Source: Kiritimatiellia bacterium (GTDB lineage: Bacteria; Verrucomicrobiota; Kiritimatiellia; RFP12; UBA1067). From it: a stretch of 34,076 nt of DNA. Within the stretch, counting starts at the first letter, position 1, and every line of letters begins with the position of its first letter. Position numbers and translations under genes: made by a program. Below are positions 1-8,445 of this stretch, in pieces. Below the pieces are notes generated by a model. It did no database searches. It saw only the letters and a list, made by a program, of their open reading frames with translations, and was not told where the DNA came from. The stretch spans positions 1 to 34,076 of the forward strand of contig JAQUEX010000013.1 in NCBI GenBank assembly GCA_028684935.1, written 5' to 3'.

Positions 1-658
1 GGTTGAGCGGCAGGTGGTCCGCGTACTTCGACACGGCCAGATGCGCCAGCAGGCTCTCGTCGGCCAGGCAGCGCGGCACCAGCGCGTCCGGCACGGGGGC
101 CGCGACGACGCCGTTCTCCTCCGCGCCGGCCGGGCTGCCGTACTTCAGGCGGCGCGTGACCTTCACGTAGATCTTGGACGGCTCGTACGCGACGCGCTCC
201 GCGTCCTCGCAGCCGATCAGCGGCCGCGGCGTGCCGTCGGGAAGCGTTTTCTCCGCCTCGGGGACGTCGATGACCTCGACCACGCGCTCCAGCGTCGCGG
301 GCAGCTCGCCGCGCCCGTGCGGCGCGGCCTTGCGCGTGTGGGCCGCGACTCCGGTCTCGGCGGCGGGGGCGGGCGTTGCGGGCGGGTTCTGCTCGACGGC
401 CTGGATCGTCAGCGCGTCGAGCCACATCTGGTTCGGGTCGGTCTTCTCGGACTTGCGCCCGAACATCTGGCGCGTCAGCCACTCCACCTGCGACCGCAGC
501 TTCCCGATCTGCTCCGTCAGCAGCCGCGCGACCTCTTCCTTCTCGGAGCGCAGGCTCGCGATCAGCGTCCGCTGCGCTTCGATGAGGCGCAGCAGGGCGG
601 CCTCGCCGCCTTCGATCTCAGAGCTTGTCGCCGCAGGTGTTTCCGTCATTTCCGCCAT
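1..658 (-). CDS. tnpC: IS66 family transposase TnpC, N-terminal part (partial)
   Basis: Minus-strand frame, open from 658 to the window edge (219 codons visible). The transposase catalyses DNA cleavage and joining at the IS66 ends. The visible part has an N-terminal helical, probably coiled-coil region (about residues 15-60, ending RQMFGRKSE), a linker, and then the IS66 pre-catalytic region with KIYVKVTRRLKYG and LADESLLAHLAVSKYADHLP, which is strongly conserved in IS66 transposases. The catalytic DDE core would lie beyond the window. ATG at 658 has GGAAGG only 2 nt upstream; the in-frame ATG three codons later (649) is better spaced and may be the real start. It lies 75 bp downstream of tnpB. 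Confidence 0.9.
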   Translation of the reverse strand, partial: MAEMTETPAATSSEIEGGEAALLRLIEAQRTLIASLRSEKEEVARLLTEQIGKLRSQVEWLTRQMFGRKSEKTDPNQMWLDALTIQAVEQNPPATPAPAAETGVAAHTRKAAPHGRGELPATLERVVEVIDVPEAEKTLPDGTPRPLIGCEDAERVAYEPSKIYVKVTRRLKYGSPAGAEENGVVAAPVPDALVPRCLADESLLAHLAVSKYADHLPLN

Positions 659-733
659 CGCCTTCCGATGTACGGAGAATCGCAGAAAAGCCCTTTGTTT
701 TCCAGCCGAAACGATTAACAATCGATCGACAGA

Positions 734-1075
734 TTATCGACAGGGACGCCATCTCGGGCTGCGCGAGACCACCTTCGCGCGCACCCCTTCGAGCAGCAGG
801 GCGAGTTCCTCGCGGCCGATCTCCTCGGGCCCGTCCGGGCGCGGCGCGAAGCGGCCGCGCTCCAGCCGCTTCGACCACAGCGCCAGCCCGTCGCGCTCCC
901 AGTACAGCGCCTTCACGAAGTCGCGCCGCCGGTTCACGAACACGAACAGGTCCCCCGAGAGCGGGTCACGCCCCAGCTCGCCGCGCACGATCCCCGAGAG
1001 CCCGTCGAAGCTCTTGCGCATGTCCGTCGGCTCGCGCCGCAGGAAGATGCGCCCCGCGCCCGCGACCGCGATCAT
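734..1075 (-). CDS. tnpB: IS66 family accessory protein TnpB (Orf2)
   Basis: 113 residues, the normal size for IS66 Orf2. It has the family signature near the N-terminus, FLRREPTDMRKSFDGLSGIV (residues about 11-30), then DPLSGDLFVFVNRRRDFVKALYWERDG, the most conserved part of the family. The protein is needed for IS66 transposition but its biochemical role is not well defined. The ATG at 1075 overlaps the tnpA stop codon (ATGA), which implies translational coupling; the much longer open frame upstream is only the shadow of tnpA. The frame is intact. Confidence 0.93.
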   Translation of the reverse strand: MIAVAGAGRIFLRREPTDMRKSFDGLSGIVRGELGRDPLSGDLFVFVNRRRDFVKALYWERDGLALWSKRLERGRFAPRPDGPEEIGREELALLLEGVRAKVVSRSPRWRPCR

Positions 1076-1392
1076 GGCGCGGCCAGCGCCTCCAGCGCCC
1101 GCAGCAGCGTCGCCGCGTCGAAGCCCGGCTCCACGCGCACCAGCCAGCGTCCCGCCTCGACGCACACGCCCGACGCGCGGCGCGGCGGCCGCAGCTCGAC
1201 GAACCCGCGCGGCGCCGCGTCCGCCTCCGCGGGGTTGAGGGCCTTGCGCCAGTACGAGAACGTCCACACCGGTATCCCGCGCTCGCGGCAGTACGCCGCC
1301 GCACTTTGTCCGCACGCCTGCTGTCCGGCTATGATCCGCCGCCACTCCTCGCGCCGCGCCTCGCGCGCGCCCGCCGTCTTTTCCTGTTCCAT
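1072..1392 (-). CDS. tnpA: IS66 family accessory protein TnpA (Orf1), helix-turn-helix
   Basis: 106 residues. The N-terminal half (REARREEWRRIIAGQQACGQSAAAYCRERGIPVWTFSYWRK) fits the helix-turn-helix DNA-binding region of IS66/IS3-type Orf1 proteins, in which a 'W-R-x-I-x-x-x-x-x-S-G-x-S-x-x-x-Y-C-x-x-x-x-I' pattern is typical. The C-terminal half is variable. ATG at 1392 is chosen because AAGGAAG lies about 8 nt upstream; an earlier in-frame start at 1437 has no such site. It is the first gene of the tnpA-tnpB-tnpC operon and starts about 75 bp inside the IS end. Confidence 0.85.
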   Translation of the reverse strand: MEQEKTAGAREARREEWRRIIAGQQACGQSAAAYCRERGIPVWTFSYWRKALNPAEADAAPRGFVELRPPRRASGVCVEAGRWLVRVEPGFDAATLLRALEALAAP

Positions 1393-1409
1393 GTCCCGTT
1401 CTTCCTTTC

Positions 1410-1469
1410 GCGGGACATCATGCCTCAGCCGCTGCAAATCCGGTAGACGTGTTTCGCCGGACGCTTACG
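1410..1469 (-). repeat. IS66 terminal segment, intact copy
   Basis: The subterminal and terminal sequence upstream of tnpA. The last 20 or so bases (1449-1469) form the element end. The same segment recurs in diverged form at 2600-2659, and its last 21 bases recur at 2685-2705, so this copy is the reference for those relics. Confidence 0.75.
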
Positions 1470-1621
1470 GAGCAAAGACATGAAAAAGAAAGACACCGCC
1501 TCAAGAAGGCGGGCGGGGAAGTGTTTGCCTATTGACTCCGGCTCTAGGATGAGCGACCCCATTTCGCCCCCTAGCTGGTTTTGAGTGCCCGCTGACACAA
1601 AGACGCCAAGGCGCGAAGATG

Positions 1622-2266
1622 TTATTTCTTGTTTTCATCAGGAAGAAAGACAATCGTTTTTCCATATACAATGAAACGGGAATTTGTTTTCTCACAAACT
1701 CGCTTTATTGCTTTCAATAGAGTTTCACTATTCCAATTATCAGAGATAATCAGTGGTTCATTCTTTTTTATTTCTTCTTCTTTTACAGTTTTAATTTCCC
1801 CTGGAGACTTAACAGCAAAATTAATTCCGCTTTTACTTTTTAATTTTTCGGGAGCATCGTAGTCTTGTGAAACTTCGTAAAAAAAGTCAACTGCGTCAAC
1901 AATTGTTGCTGGAGGACGAAATGTTGTTTCAGGAATGAGTATTTCATCAGCAAGCTTTAATATGTCCTTCTCGTGGGTGCTATCCACAACTGTAACTTCT
2001 CTTCTACAGTATTCATTGACTTTGAGAACGCCGTTGGAAAAAGAATAATTCCGGTTACTTAAAAAGCAAAGTGTTTCAAGAAATTCTTTTACTGTTAAAT
2101 TTTGGGCTCTAAGGGCAAAGTTTTCTTTTGCCTGTGACTCGAGTGGTCTAATGTCTACCTCTGGCATTATCATATCTTCATACGACGATTTTCTGTCATC
2201 CGCAGATGAACACAGTACAAATAGAATCATGAAGAGTTGCATTACAGTGATGACTTTTTTTTTCAT
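1622..2266 (-). CDS. Small secreted protein with STN/secretin-N-like repeats
   Basis: 214 residues, markedly AT-rich compared with its GC-rich surroundings. ATG at 2266 is chosen because AAAGGA lies just upstream and the start opens a good Sec signal peptide (KKK, then VITVMQLFMILFVLCSSA). Three segments resemble the short beta-alpha-beta units of STN or secretin N domains: LRAQNLTVKEFLETLCFLSN (about 52-71), IPETTFRPPATIVDAVDFFY (about 110-130) and DNWNSETLLKAIKRVCEKTN (about 173-192, followed by SRFIVYGKTIVFLP). Such modules occur in secretin and TonB-linked proteins of PVC bacteria. No secretin core follows, so this is either a stand-alone periplasmic protein or a detached N domain. It lies downstream of the RHS gene, between the IS66 copy and its relics. 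An immunity-like role is possible but unsupported. Confidence 0.6.
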   Translation of the reverse strand: MKKKVITVMQLFMILFVLCSSADDRKSSYEDMIMPEVDIRPLESQAKENFALRAQNLTVKEFLETLCFLSNRNYSFSNGVLKVNEYCRREVTVVDSTHEKDILKLADEILIPETTFRPPATIVDAVDFFYEVSQDYDAPEKLKSKSGINFAVKSPGEIKTVKEEEIKKNEPLIISDNWNSETLLKAIKRVCEKTNSRFIVYGKTIVFLPDENKK

Positions 2267-2435
2267 TGTTTTCCTTTCGCTAATCGGGATAGGAAGGGGC
2301 CTCGCAGCACCCACACCACTTTACAATCGCCGCAACCTGATAATGAGCCGAGTCAACCGAAGGAACGGCGTAACACACTTTTGGTTTTCTCCACGACCTC
2401 GCCGCTTTCGAGCAGCCAGGCGCCGACGACTATGT

Positions 2436-2474
2436 GCGCCAGGCCTTCAAGGCCTGGCGCGGGGCGCGCCCCCC
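2436..2474. repeat. GC-rich hairpin pair in the 2267-2789 gap
   Basis: GCGCCAGGCC and GGCCTGGCGC form a perfect 10-bp stem around TTCAA (2436-2460), followed at once by the palindrome GGGGCGCGCCCC (about 2461-2472). There is no T-run. It resembles a REP-like intergenic palindrome. The 2267-2789 gap otherwise holds only the IS66 relics and the hairpins listed separately; I see no gene in it. Confidence 0.5.
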
Positions 2475-2599
2475 GTTTCCACGAGCAGGGCCGCTGCCCT
2501 GGACAACAAGAATATCCTTTAGTTCCGTTCACTGCCACGGAGTCATTATAGCACCCCGCAGACGGGCGTGAAAGACCTCGCAGGAGCATATTCCACCCT

Positions 2600-2659
2600 G
2601 CGGGACATCTTGCCTCAACTGCCGCAAATCCGGTAGATATGTTTTGCCGTACGTTTTCG
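2600..2659 (-). repeat. Diverged IS66 terminal segment (relic 1)
   Basis: About 60 bp aligning with 1410-1469. Shared blocks include GCGGGACATC, TGCCTCA and GCAAATCCGGTAGA, then TGTTT-GCCG-ACG with scattered substitutions. No tnp coding sequence lies beside it. It is in the same orientation as the intact copy, so it is probably what remains of an older IS66 insertion. Confidence 0.75.
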
Positions 2660-2684
2660 CCGCTCACCGTACCACCCCGCCAAT

Positions 2685-2705
2685 GTGTTTCGCCAGACGC
2701 TTATG
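2685..2705 (-). repeat. Second IS66 end-like sequence (relic 2)
   Basis: GTGTTTCGCCAGACGCTTAT closely matches the last 21 bases of the IS66 end at 1449-1469, with about two differences, and lies some 25 bp beyond relic 1 in the same orientation. It may be a solo inverted repeat from a separate or nested insertion. Confidence 0.6.
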
Positions 2706-2736
2706 TCACGGCACCCAACCCTCGATCCACAATCGT

Positions 2737-2784
2737 CCTGCCACAAGATGTTGTGGCAGGTTGAATCAACTGCATATTCAGTTG
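2737..2784. terminator. Paired hairpins after the RHS gene, possible terminator
   Basis: CCTGCCACAA and TTGTGGCAGG form a perfect 10-bp stem with a GATG loop (2737-2760). CAACTG and CAGTTG form a smaller stem (2767-2784), followed on the plus strand by TTTTT. They sit directly past the RHS stop codon. The stronger hairpin has no U-tract in the RHS direction, so intrinsic termination of the RHS transcript is only plausible. The small stem plus T-run would act on plus-strand transcription. Confidence 0.4.
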
Positions 2785-2789
2785 TTTTT

Positions 2790-5700
2790 CTAAGGCACAT
2801 ATTTAGGAACCACCCAATCGTCAAGGGGGTCCTTCGTGCAACCAAACCCTGGAATCATTGGAGCATTTGGATCATTAAGCCGCTTCATTCTTGCATAAGT
2901 TAAACAATTACGATTCGATATATATTCATCCCTTGTTAGAGGTTTTTTGCTATCAAAAGCTTCTTTACAACATTTCATTTGTTCTAGATAGGCTTTGCAT
3001 TCACTATCTTTTTGAGATATTTTAAAATCATTTGGATCATCTCCTAATCCAAAATCAGGAACCAATCCACCACTGACACATTTACAATCCTTCCAATAGC
3101 ACCCTTGCCCTGGATCTAGATCTCCTATATGTGATTGTTCGTGAGCAAGGCAACATTTTTTTGGCCCCGTTATGGGGTTATCATTACATCCACCTGGCAA
3201 CACCGTACATGTAGCGGCATCGCACTGTATATATCCATTGCCTTGGGTTACAGCGGATGGATCAGTATATAATCCGAGCAAATCAAAATTATAAACGGCT
3301 CCATTAAGGCAAAAACAATAATCTGAATCAATATTAAAGATTTTTTTATAGTATGCGTATGAAATTGCTTCATTATTAAGATAACTAATATTTCTATATT
3401 TTTTTCCTAATACAAGCTCTTCAAGTGGGTCTCTATTCAACCATCGGCCAAGCTCGGCCGCATAATAACGATAGCCATAAAAATACAAACCGACTTCATC
3501 TTCCAAGGACTTACTGCTAAAACGAAAACTGAAATCATCAGTATTTGTGCCGGATTCCCTCATAGAAACCCCAAAGGAATCATACTCATAATGCGCAACA
3601 ACAGAACCATTAGAATCAACGTACTCAGTTATGTTGCCATTGGCATCCGCCGCCGCAAAAAATACTTTCGGGGACAAGTCAACTTGTTTATTTATCACGC
3701 TCAGCAATCCACCTACTCCACCTGCGCCTTGCAGAGAACCGGATAGATCGAGACCCCAAGTGTACAATGATGAATTTTGAATAGTGAATAGTAAATTTGT
3801 TGAAACCTGCTCACAGATCATGTTCCACCCGTCGTAGCTATATTTTGTGGATAGAGAGCAGGAGGGACTTGAATGGGCTGAAGTTGTTTTGGAAATACGT
3901 CGGGACTGCTGATCGTAAACAAATTTGCAGACAACCGCTGTTGTCAGGTTGGATGCAACCAACAGGCGGTTCTCGGCATCCCAAGTGTATACAAAACGAC
4001 TGTCCTGAATGAGATTTCCGTCTAAATCATATGCCGGGGCTGCAACCATGTCTCCGGTGATATTGGTGTACTGATTCAGTCCGTTGGCCTCATAAGCAGT
4101 GACGACGGAATTTGTAATTACCTGATTGCGGTTGCCAATTGGGTCGTAAAAGTAACTGTAGGTTCCGGCTGCCATCATGGCATTAGTCACCTCTGAGAAT
4201 TCGTTATAGTCGAACGAGTTCGCTTCCGTCGAGCCGCGATTGATGTAATAGTCATTACGGGTTATGCGGCGTCCAATGGCGTTATTCTCATATTCAAAAG
4301 AGGAAATGGCCGTATTGTTGAAACTGTTTGAAACAGCGTGAACCAAATTCCTGTTATCTTCGTAATAGCGTGACCAAGCGACGCCGGACTCTGTTGTCAT
4401 GGAATGAACAATGTCGCTACCGGGGAGGTAGCTGTATGAATAATTATTTGAAACCATATAGGACACAGAGAACACTGAGGAAAACTGGCCATTTGTATTA
4501 TAGGAGTAGAAAACTTCCTGAACAGGATTTTCAGGATTAAAGAGCGAGTAGCCGGTGTTGCGACCGAGAGTGTCGGTGTTGCGATCAATCTTCATTCCGT
4601 TCTGAATCTCATAGTCGAGTTCGAGGGTTGAAGAGGAGTAGACGAAGGTATTGGTTGAAACGGAACTTATAGCGGATATTTGGTTTCCGAGGCGGTCGTA
4701 GGAATAGGTTACATCGGGGGTAGAGTCGCTGTAGTCAACGTTGATGAGAGCACCTGCGTTGTTATAAGTGTAGTCTGTGGTTATGCCACGCGCCCAGATA
4801 CGACGGACGAGTTTTCCGTACGGGGTATAGGTGTAAGAGGGACCGTTGTCTTCGGCGTAAAGCTTGTTGGTGAGAAGGCCGGTCGGTTCGTCATAGAGCC
4901 AGCGGGTTATGTCCACGGAAGAAGGATGAAGGATGAGGGATGAAAGGGTTTCTCCTGCGGGAAGCAGGGTCAGCAGGTTGGTTGACCTGTAGTTTTCATC
5001 GCGGGTAGTTGCCATGGCTATCTGGCGACCTTGTGAATCATATTCGTAGGCTACAGGATAAGAGCTACCCCATGTGGCAAGAATACGGTCATTCGTGTCG
5101 TAGGCGAAATGACCGGTGTTGTTGAGAGCATCCGTTACAGAACTTCTGCGACCAAATATGTCATAACCATAGGATGTGCGGTTATTTGCGGTATCCTCTG
5201 TATACGCAACTAAACCAACACTGGTATAAACAGTCGTTGACCCATTACCCCGACCATCTGAGATACTAGTCAAACGTCCCAAAGCATCATAAGTATAGCT
5301 GTTGGTGATGGACATCGACGAGACACTGGCCTGAGTCAACCCATTGACTTCCGTTTGAACGGAGGGCTGAACCGAGGTTGGGGTAAAAGATAGATGCGTC
5401 ACCTTGCGGGCATCACGGTCCATCAGAGTTACGGAAGTGGAGATATTACCTCGGATATCGGCGGACTGAGAGAGGGAGGTCAGAAGGGTTGTGTCGTTTA
5501 ACCACGAAGCGTACGAAGAATGAGTGGCGGAGAAAACGCCGCGGCCGGTTATCTGAACGCGCTGTATACCGGACGTGATTACTGTGGCGGCGTTCACTTC
5601 GGGATAGACCATGGAGTAGGTGATACTGAACCAGTCGTCGCCGATTTTTTCATAGGCGGTTGCAGTACCGGTGACGCGGTCGGGCCCGGAAAGGTCAATT

Positions 5701-8405
5701 GAACCGTCGAAATCCAGATCGGAAGCGGAGAGGATGCGGGCGCCGTCCGCACGATATGAGAAGAGATTTCTTGACAGAATTACGGGATTGACGGGATTGG
5801 AGCTTTCCACACTGTACTGTGTGGAGGAGACGAGATTTCCGGCAGTATTATAGCTGTTGGAGGTGACGAGCGTCGTTCCGCCGAAGCCGGGTTTGTAGGC
5901 AGCGACGGATCGGTCAAGGGTATCGGCAGCTTGAAGCTGCCAAGGGAAGTCGAGAAGTTCTAAAGTGCTGAAGTTCGGAAGTTCTAAAATTGACTGCACC
6001 GCGGCAGGCAGCGGGCCGTCGGCGGAAAGGGTCCAGCGGGTGCCGGCGGGGTTGACACCGTAGGCATAGGACTGTTTCACCACCCCGTTTTCGAGGACGC
6101 GCTTGGCCTGGCCGTCAAGATAGCGTTCCGTAACGGCGGTCACGCCGTTGGGCCGACGCACGGATATGGCGAGCGCGTCATAGGCGGTAACAGTGGGGTT
6201 GCCGAGACGGTCGACGGAGTTCGTCACACGCCCGACCGCGTCGTATGCGTTTCGGGAGGCGACGTAGCCGAGCCCCGACGCATAGTTCGTGACGGCGGTT
6301 GACAGCACGCGGCCCGCGAGATCGTGGGTGTAGAGCGTGGCGATGTCTTCCGATCCGTCGGCGGCCATTCCCTTTTTGGTCTCGCTGACCTTTTGCTTCA
6401 ACTCATTATACCCGTAGACCGTAACAATGCCTTCAGCGGTGGTCGCCGATTCCTTGCCGCAGCAGTTCGCGCCCCACGCCGCGCTCACGACGCGTCCGTC
6501 GGAATGCGAGGTCTCAATCAGCTTGCCGTTGCGGTCGTAAGTCATGCGCGTCCAGCCGATCACGGCGAACGCCGCGCCGTCCTCGACGCAGGACTCGTTC
6601 AGGACCTCGCGCCCCTTCTCGTCCCACACCCGCGCGGACCGCAATGTCTGCACACCGCTGTTCGCGCCGTACGAGGTCGTCACCGTCTCGCGCCACGCGC
6701 CGCCACCCGGATCTGACGTGAACGCGAACGTCGCCGCATTGAAGGTTCCGTACTCGTAGCCGTAGGCTTCGGTCTTACCTCCGGGATAGGTGATGGTGGC
6801 GAGGCGGCCCGGCAAGGGGAGTGCGGCCGTTGCGGCGCAGTATGTCTTCACTGTGCGGGGGTTGGAGGTGTGGCCGTAGGGCGCGCCAGGGAAGGCGGCC
6901 TGTTCCATAATCTCCTGCACCTGTCCCAGCGCGTTGGTCGGATAGGCGTGATAGGTGCGCGAGACCTCGACGCCGCAGATCTCCTTGATCTCGGTGCGGG
7001 GACGCTGGTCGTTGTAGGCGAGAAAGTCTCCGGCCGCGAAGAGGCCGTAGCCGTAGCGCGTGACCGCGCACAGCTCCAAGGGCGCATTGGTCGGCGAATC
7101 AAGCCAAGGGCGGATTTCGGTCACAACCCTCTTTGAATTATCGTATTCATAACGAATCCACGACCCGTCTTCTGAAACCTGCAGACGCTCCAAGCCGTCA
7201 AACGTCCCTCCGATGAAATAGTCATAGGTCGTGGCCAGGTTCAACCCTCCGGGATCTCTCACGGATGCAGCCAACGCGCTCCCGGAAGCGGTCTTCCTGT
7301 ATCTCTGCTCATCGACCTTAAAGGGAAGGCCGTCGGCACTGCATACAGTCCTTCTTAGAACCCATGATGACCCGTCATCAGAGGTGAACCGCTCCAACCG
7401 CTCCTCTTTCTGGTTCCCAGGAGACTTCAAAGTAAAATCACGTACCGCCTCTTTATATTCGTAGCGCCAAGTCTGGGCTTCGGCTCCAGGGCGCTCCACG
7501 GTGACGTCGAGGTCTCTTGGGGTGCCTGGCGCCGGATTACGGAATTTCCAGACGGCTTCAGGGACGGCACCGGAAACAAGCACGTATCGTCCGTCTGCCG
7601 CACGCGCACCGGTCAGGCAGGACGCGTCGTTGGGGTACACCGTAAGATCATAGGCGTCCTGCCCGACGATGGTGAAATCGGCCACCCGGCCGGGCGTGAC
7701 GACCTGCAACAGAACACCGTCCGCGTCCCGGACGGTCTCAACGCCGACGTCGTTGGCCGTTTCAGTCCGCCCGCTTGCGGCCCGGTGCTCGACGAACTGG
7801 AGGAAATCCGGCGAAGCCTGCGCCGCGCCAAAGCGCCAACGTGAACCGTCGCCCGGGTAATAGTCATAATACGCCGGATCAGTCGCCGTCGCCCAGCCGT
7901 TCGCATCAACCATAACCAGACGGCCGGACATCCGCACAGCCAGCGTGCCCGTCGGCATGCCGACACTCTCGCCGTCCGCGAAAACGAACGTCGTCCGCGC
8001 GCCGGAAGACGCAACGACATACACCCATTTGGGCACCCCTCCCGCCGTCTTCTCCCGCGACACTCCGTAAATCCCCTCCCCGAAAACGACCCGGAAGCCG
8101 GATGGCGAGTAGAAAGCGGTCGTCGGATTCAGCTCGTTCATCTGCAACACAATCGCGTCGGAGATCGCGGAATATCGCGTGCGCCCCATGTCGATCTTGA
8201 CCTGGACACAACTGTTCTGCGGCGTACTGGGCGCATCGTCTGGACAAGAACATTTGTTAGGATCGGACTGGCACCATTTCGTATCAATCCATTCATTGTT
8301 TGCATCATAATAGCCACCGTATTCCATGTATCCGGGTTTTTCCGCAGCACATACCGTGGCCGCCATCAACACGCAAGCGGAGAAAAAGACATAACACTTA
8401 CTCAT
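2790..8405 (-). CDS. Secreted RHS/YD-repeat protein with HExxH metallopeptidase-like tip
   Basis: 1871 residues. A Sec signal peptide (1 to about 20, ending TVCA) is followed by a beta-rich N-terminal domain (to about 430), YD/RHS repeats (about 400-1560) and the RHS-associated core (about 1588-1690: YEYDSFG, then GLYFYGYRYYAAELGRWLNR, then the DLLGL cap near 1710). RHS repeats form a hollow beta-shell that encloses a C-terminal effector. The last 160 residues are Cys-rich and contain H-E-Q-S-H (1755-1759) and a later E-C-K-A-Y (Glu about 1802), the ligand set of a zincin peptidase. Base composition falls from GC-rich at the 5' end to AT-rich at the tip, as expected for a swapped effector. 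ATG at 8405 has AGAGGG upstream. It is the second gene of an operon, 40 bp after the PA14 protein. It could be a contact toxin or a surface protease; no recognised immunity gene follows. Confidence 0.9.
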   Translation of the reverse strand: MSKCYVFFSACVLMAATVCAAEKPGYMEYGGYYDANNEWIDTKWCQSDPNKCSCPDDAPSTPQNSCVQVKIDMGRTRYSAISDAIVLQMNELNPTTAFYSPSGFRVVFGEGIYGVSREKTAGGVPKWVYVVASSGARTTFVFADGESVGMPTGTLAVRMSGRLVMVDANGWATATDPAYYDYYPGDGSRWRFGAAQASPDFLQFVEHRAASGRTETANDVGVETVRDADGVLLQVVTPGRVADFTIVGQDAYDLTVYPNDASCLTGARAADGRYVLVSGAVPEAVWKFRNPAPGTPRDLDVTVERPGAEAQTWRYEYKEAVRDFTLKSPGNQKEERLERFTSDDGSSWVLRRTVCSADGLPFKVDEQRYRKTASGSALAASVRDPGGLNLATTYDYFIGGTFDGLERLQVSEDGSWIRYEYDNSKRVVTEIRPWLDSPTNAPLELCAVTRYGYGLFAAGDFLAYNDQRPRTEIKEICGVEVSRTYHAYPTNALGQVQEIMEQAAFPGAPYGHTSNPRTVKTYCAATAALPLPGRLATITYPGGKTEAYGYEYGTFNAATFAFTSDPGGGAWRETVTTSYGANSGVQTLRSARVWDEKGREVLNESCVEDGAAFAVIGWTRMTYDRNGKLIETSHSDGRVVSAAWGANCCGKESATTAEGIVTVYGYNELKQKVSETKKGMAADGSEDIATLYTHDLAGRVLSTAVTNYASGLGYVASRNAYDAVGRVTNSVDRLGNPTVTAYDALAISVRRPNGVTAVTERYLDGQAKRVLENGVVKQSYAYGVNPAGTRWTLSADGPLPAAVQSILELPNFSTLELLDFPWQLQAADTLDRSVAAYKPGFGGTTLVTSNSYNTAGNLVSSTQYSVESSNPVNPVILSRNLFSYRADGARILSASDLDFDGSIDLSGPDRVTGTATAYEKIGDDWFSITYSMVYPEVNAATVITSGIQRVQITGRGVFSATHSSYASWLNDTTLLTSLSQSADIRGNISTSVTLMDRDARKVTHLSFTPTSVQPSVQTEVNGLTQASVSSMSITNSYTYDALGRLTSISDGRGNGSTTVYTSVGLVAYTEDTANNRTSYGYDIFGRRSSVTDALNNTGHFAYDTNDRILATWGSSYPVAYEYDSQGRQIAMATTRDENYRSTNLLTLLPAGETLSSLILHPSSVDITRWLYDEPTGLLTNKLYAEDNGPSYTYTPYGKLVRRIWARGITTDYTYNNAGALINVDYSDSTPDVTYSYDRLGNQISAISSVSTNTFVYSSSTLELDYEIQNGMKIDRNTDTLGRNTGYSLFNPENPVQEVFYSYNTNGQFSSVFSVSYMVSNNYSYSYLPGSDIVHSMTTESGVAWSRYYEDNRNLVHAVSNSFNNTAISSFEYENNAIGRRITRNDYYINRGSTEANSFDYNEFSEVTNAMMAAGTYSYFYDPIGNRNQVITNSVVTAYEANGLNQYTNITGDMVAAPAYDLDGNLIQDSRFVYTWDAENRLLVASNLTTAVVCKFVYDQQSRRISKTTSAHSSPSCSLSTKYSYDGWNMICEQVSTNLLFTIQNSSLYTWGLDLSGSLQGAGGVGGLLSVINKQVDLSPKVFFAAADANGNITEYVDSNGSVVAHYEYDSFGVSMRESGTNTDDFSFRFSSKSLEDEVGLYFYGYRYYAAELGRWLNRDPLEELVLGKKYRNISYLNNEAISYAYYKKIFNIDSDYCFCLNGAVYNFDLLGLYTDPSAVTQGNGYIQCDAATCTVLPGGCNDNPITGPKKCCLAHEQSHIGDLDPGQGCYWKDCKCVSGGLVPDFGLGDDPNDFKISQKDSECKAYLEQMKCCKEAFDSKKPLTRDEYISNRNCLTYARMKRLNDPNAPMIPGFGCTKDPLDDWVVPKYVP

Positions 8406-8445
8406 AACTCAGACCCTCTATCCATTTGACGACACAAAATGAAGA

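Larger units (their letters stand above)
1..1468 (-). mobile_element. IS66-family insertion sequence, incomplete at the window edge
   Basis: Three adjacent minus-strand genes match the IS66 order tnpA-tnpB-tnpC, and the 5' end of tnpC runs off position 1. On the minus strand the element begins at about 1468 with GTAAGCGTCCGGCGAAACAC; the GTAAGCG opening is typical of IS66-family ends. The opposite end and the 8-bp target duplication expected for this family lie outside the window. Reading frames in the visible part are intact, so the copy may be functional. Related decayed ends occur near 2600-2705. Confidence 0.9.

Noticed and set aside
14-1483. Several long plus-strand open frames over the IS66 genes
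   Set aside because: They are antisense shadows in GC-rich DNA; the minus strand reads clean TnpA, TnpB and TnpC.
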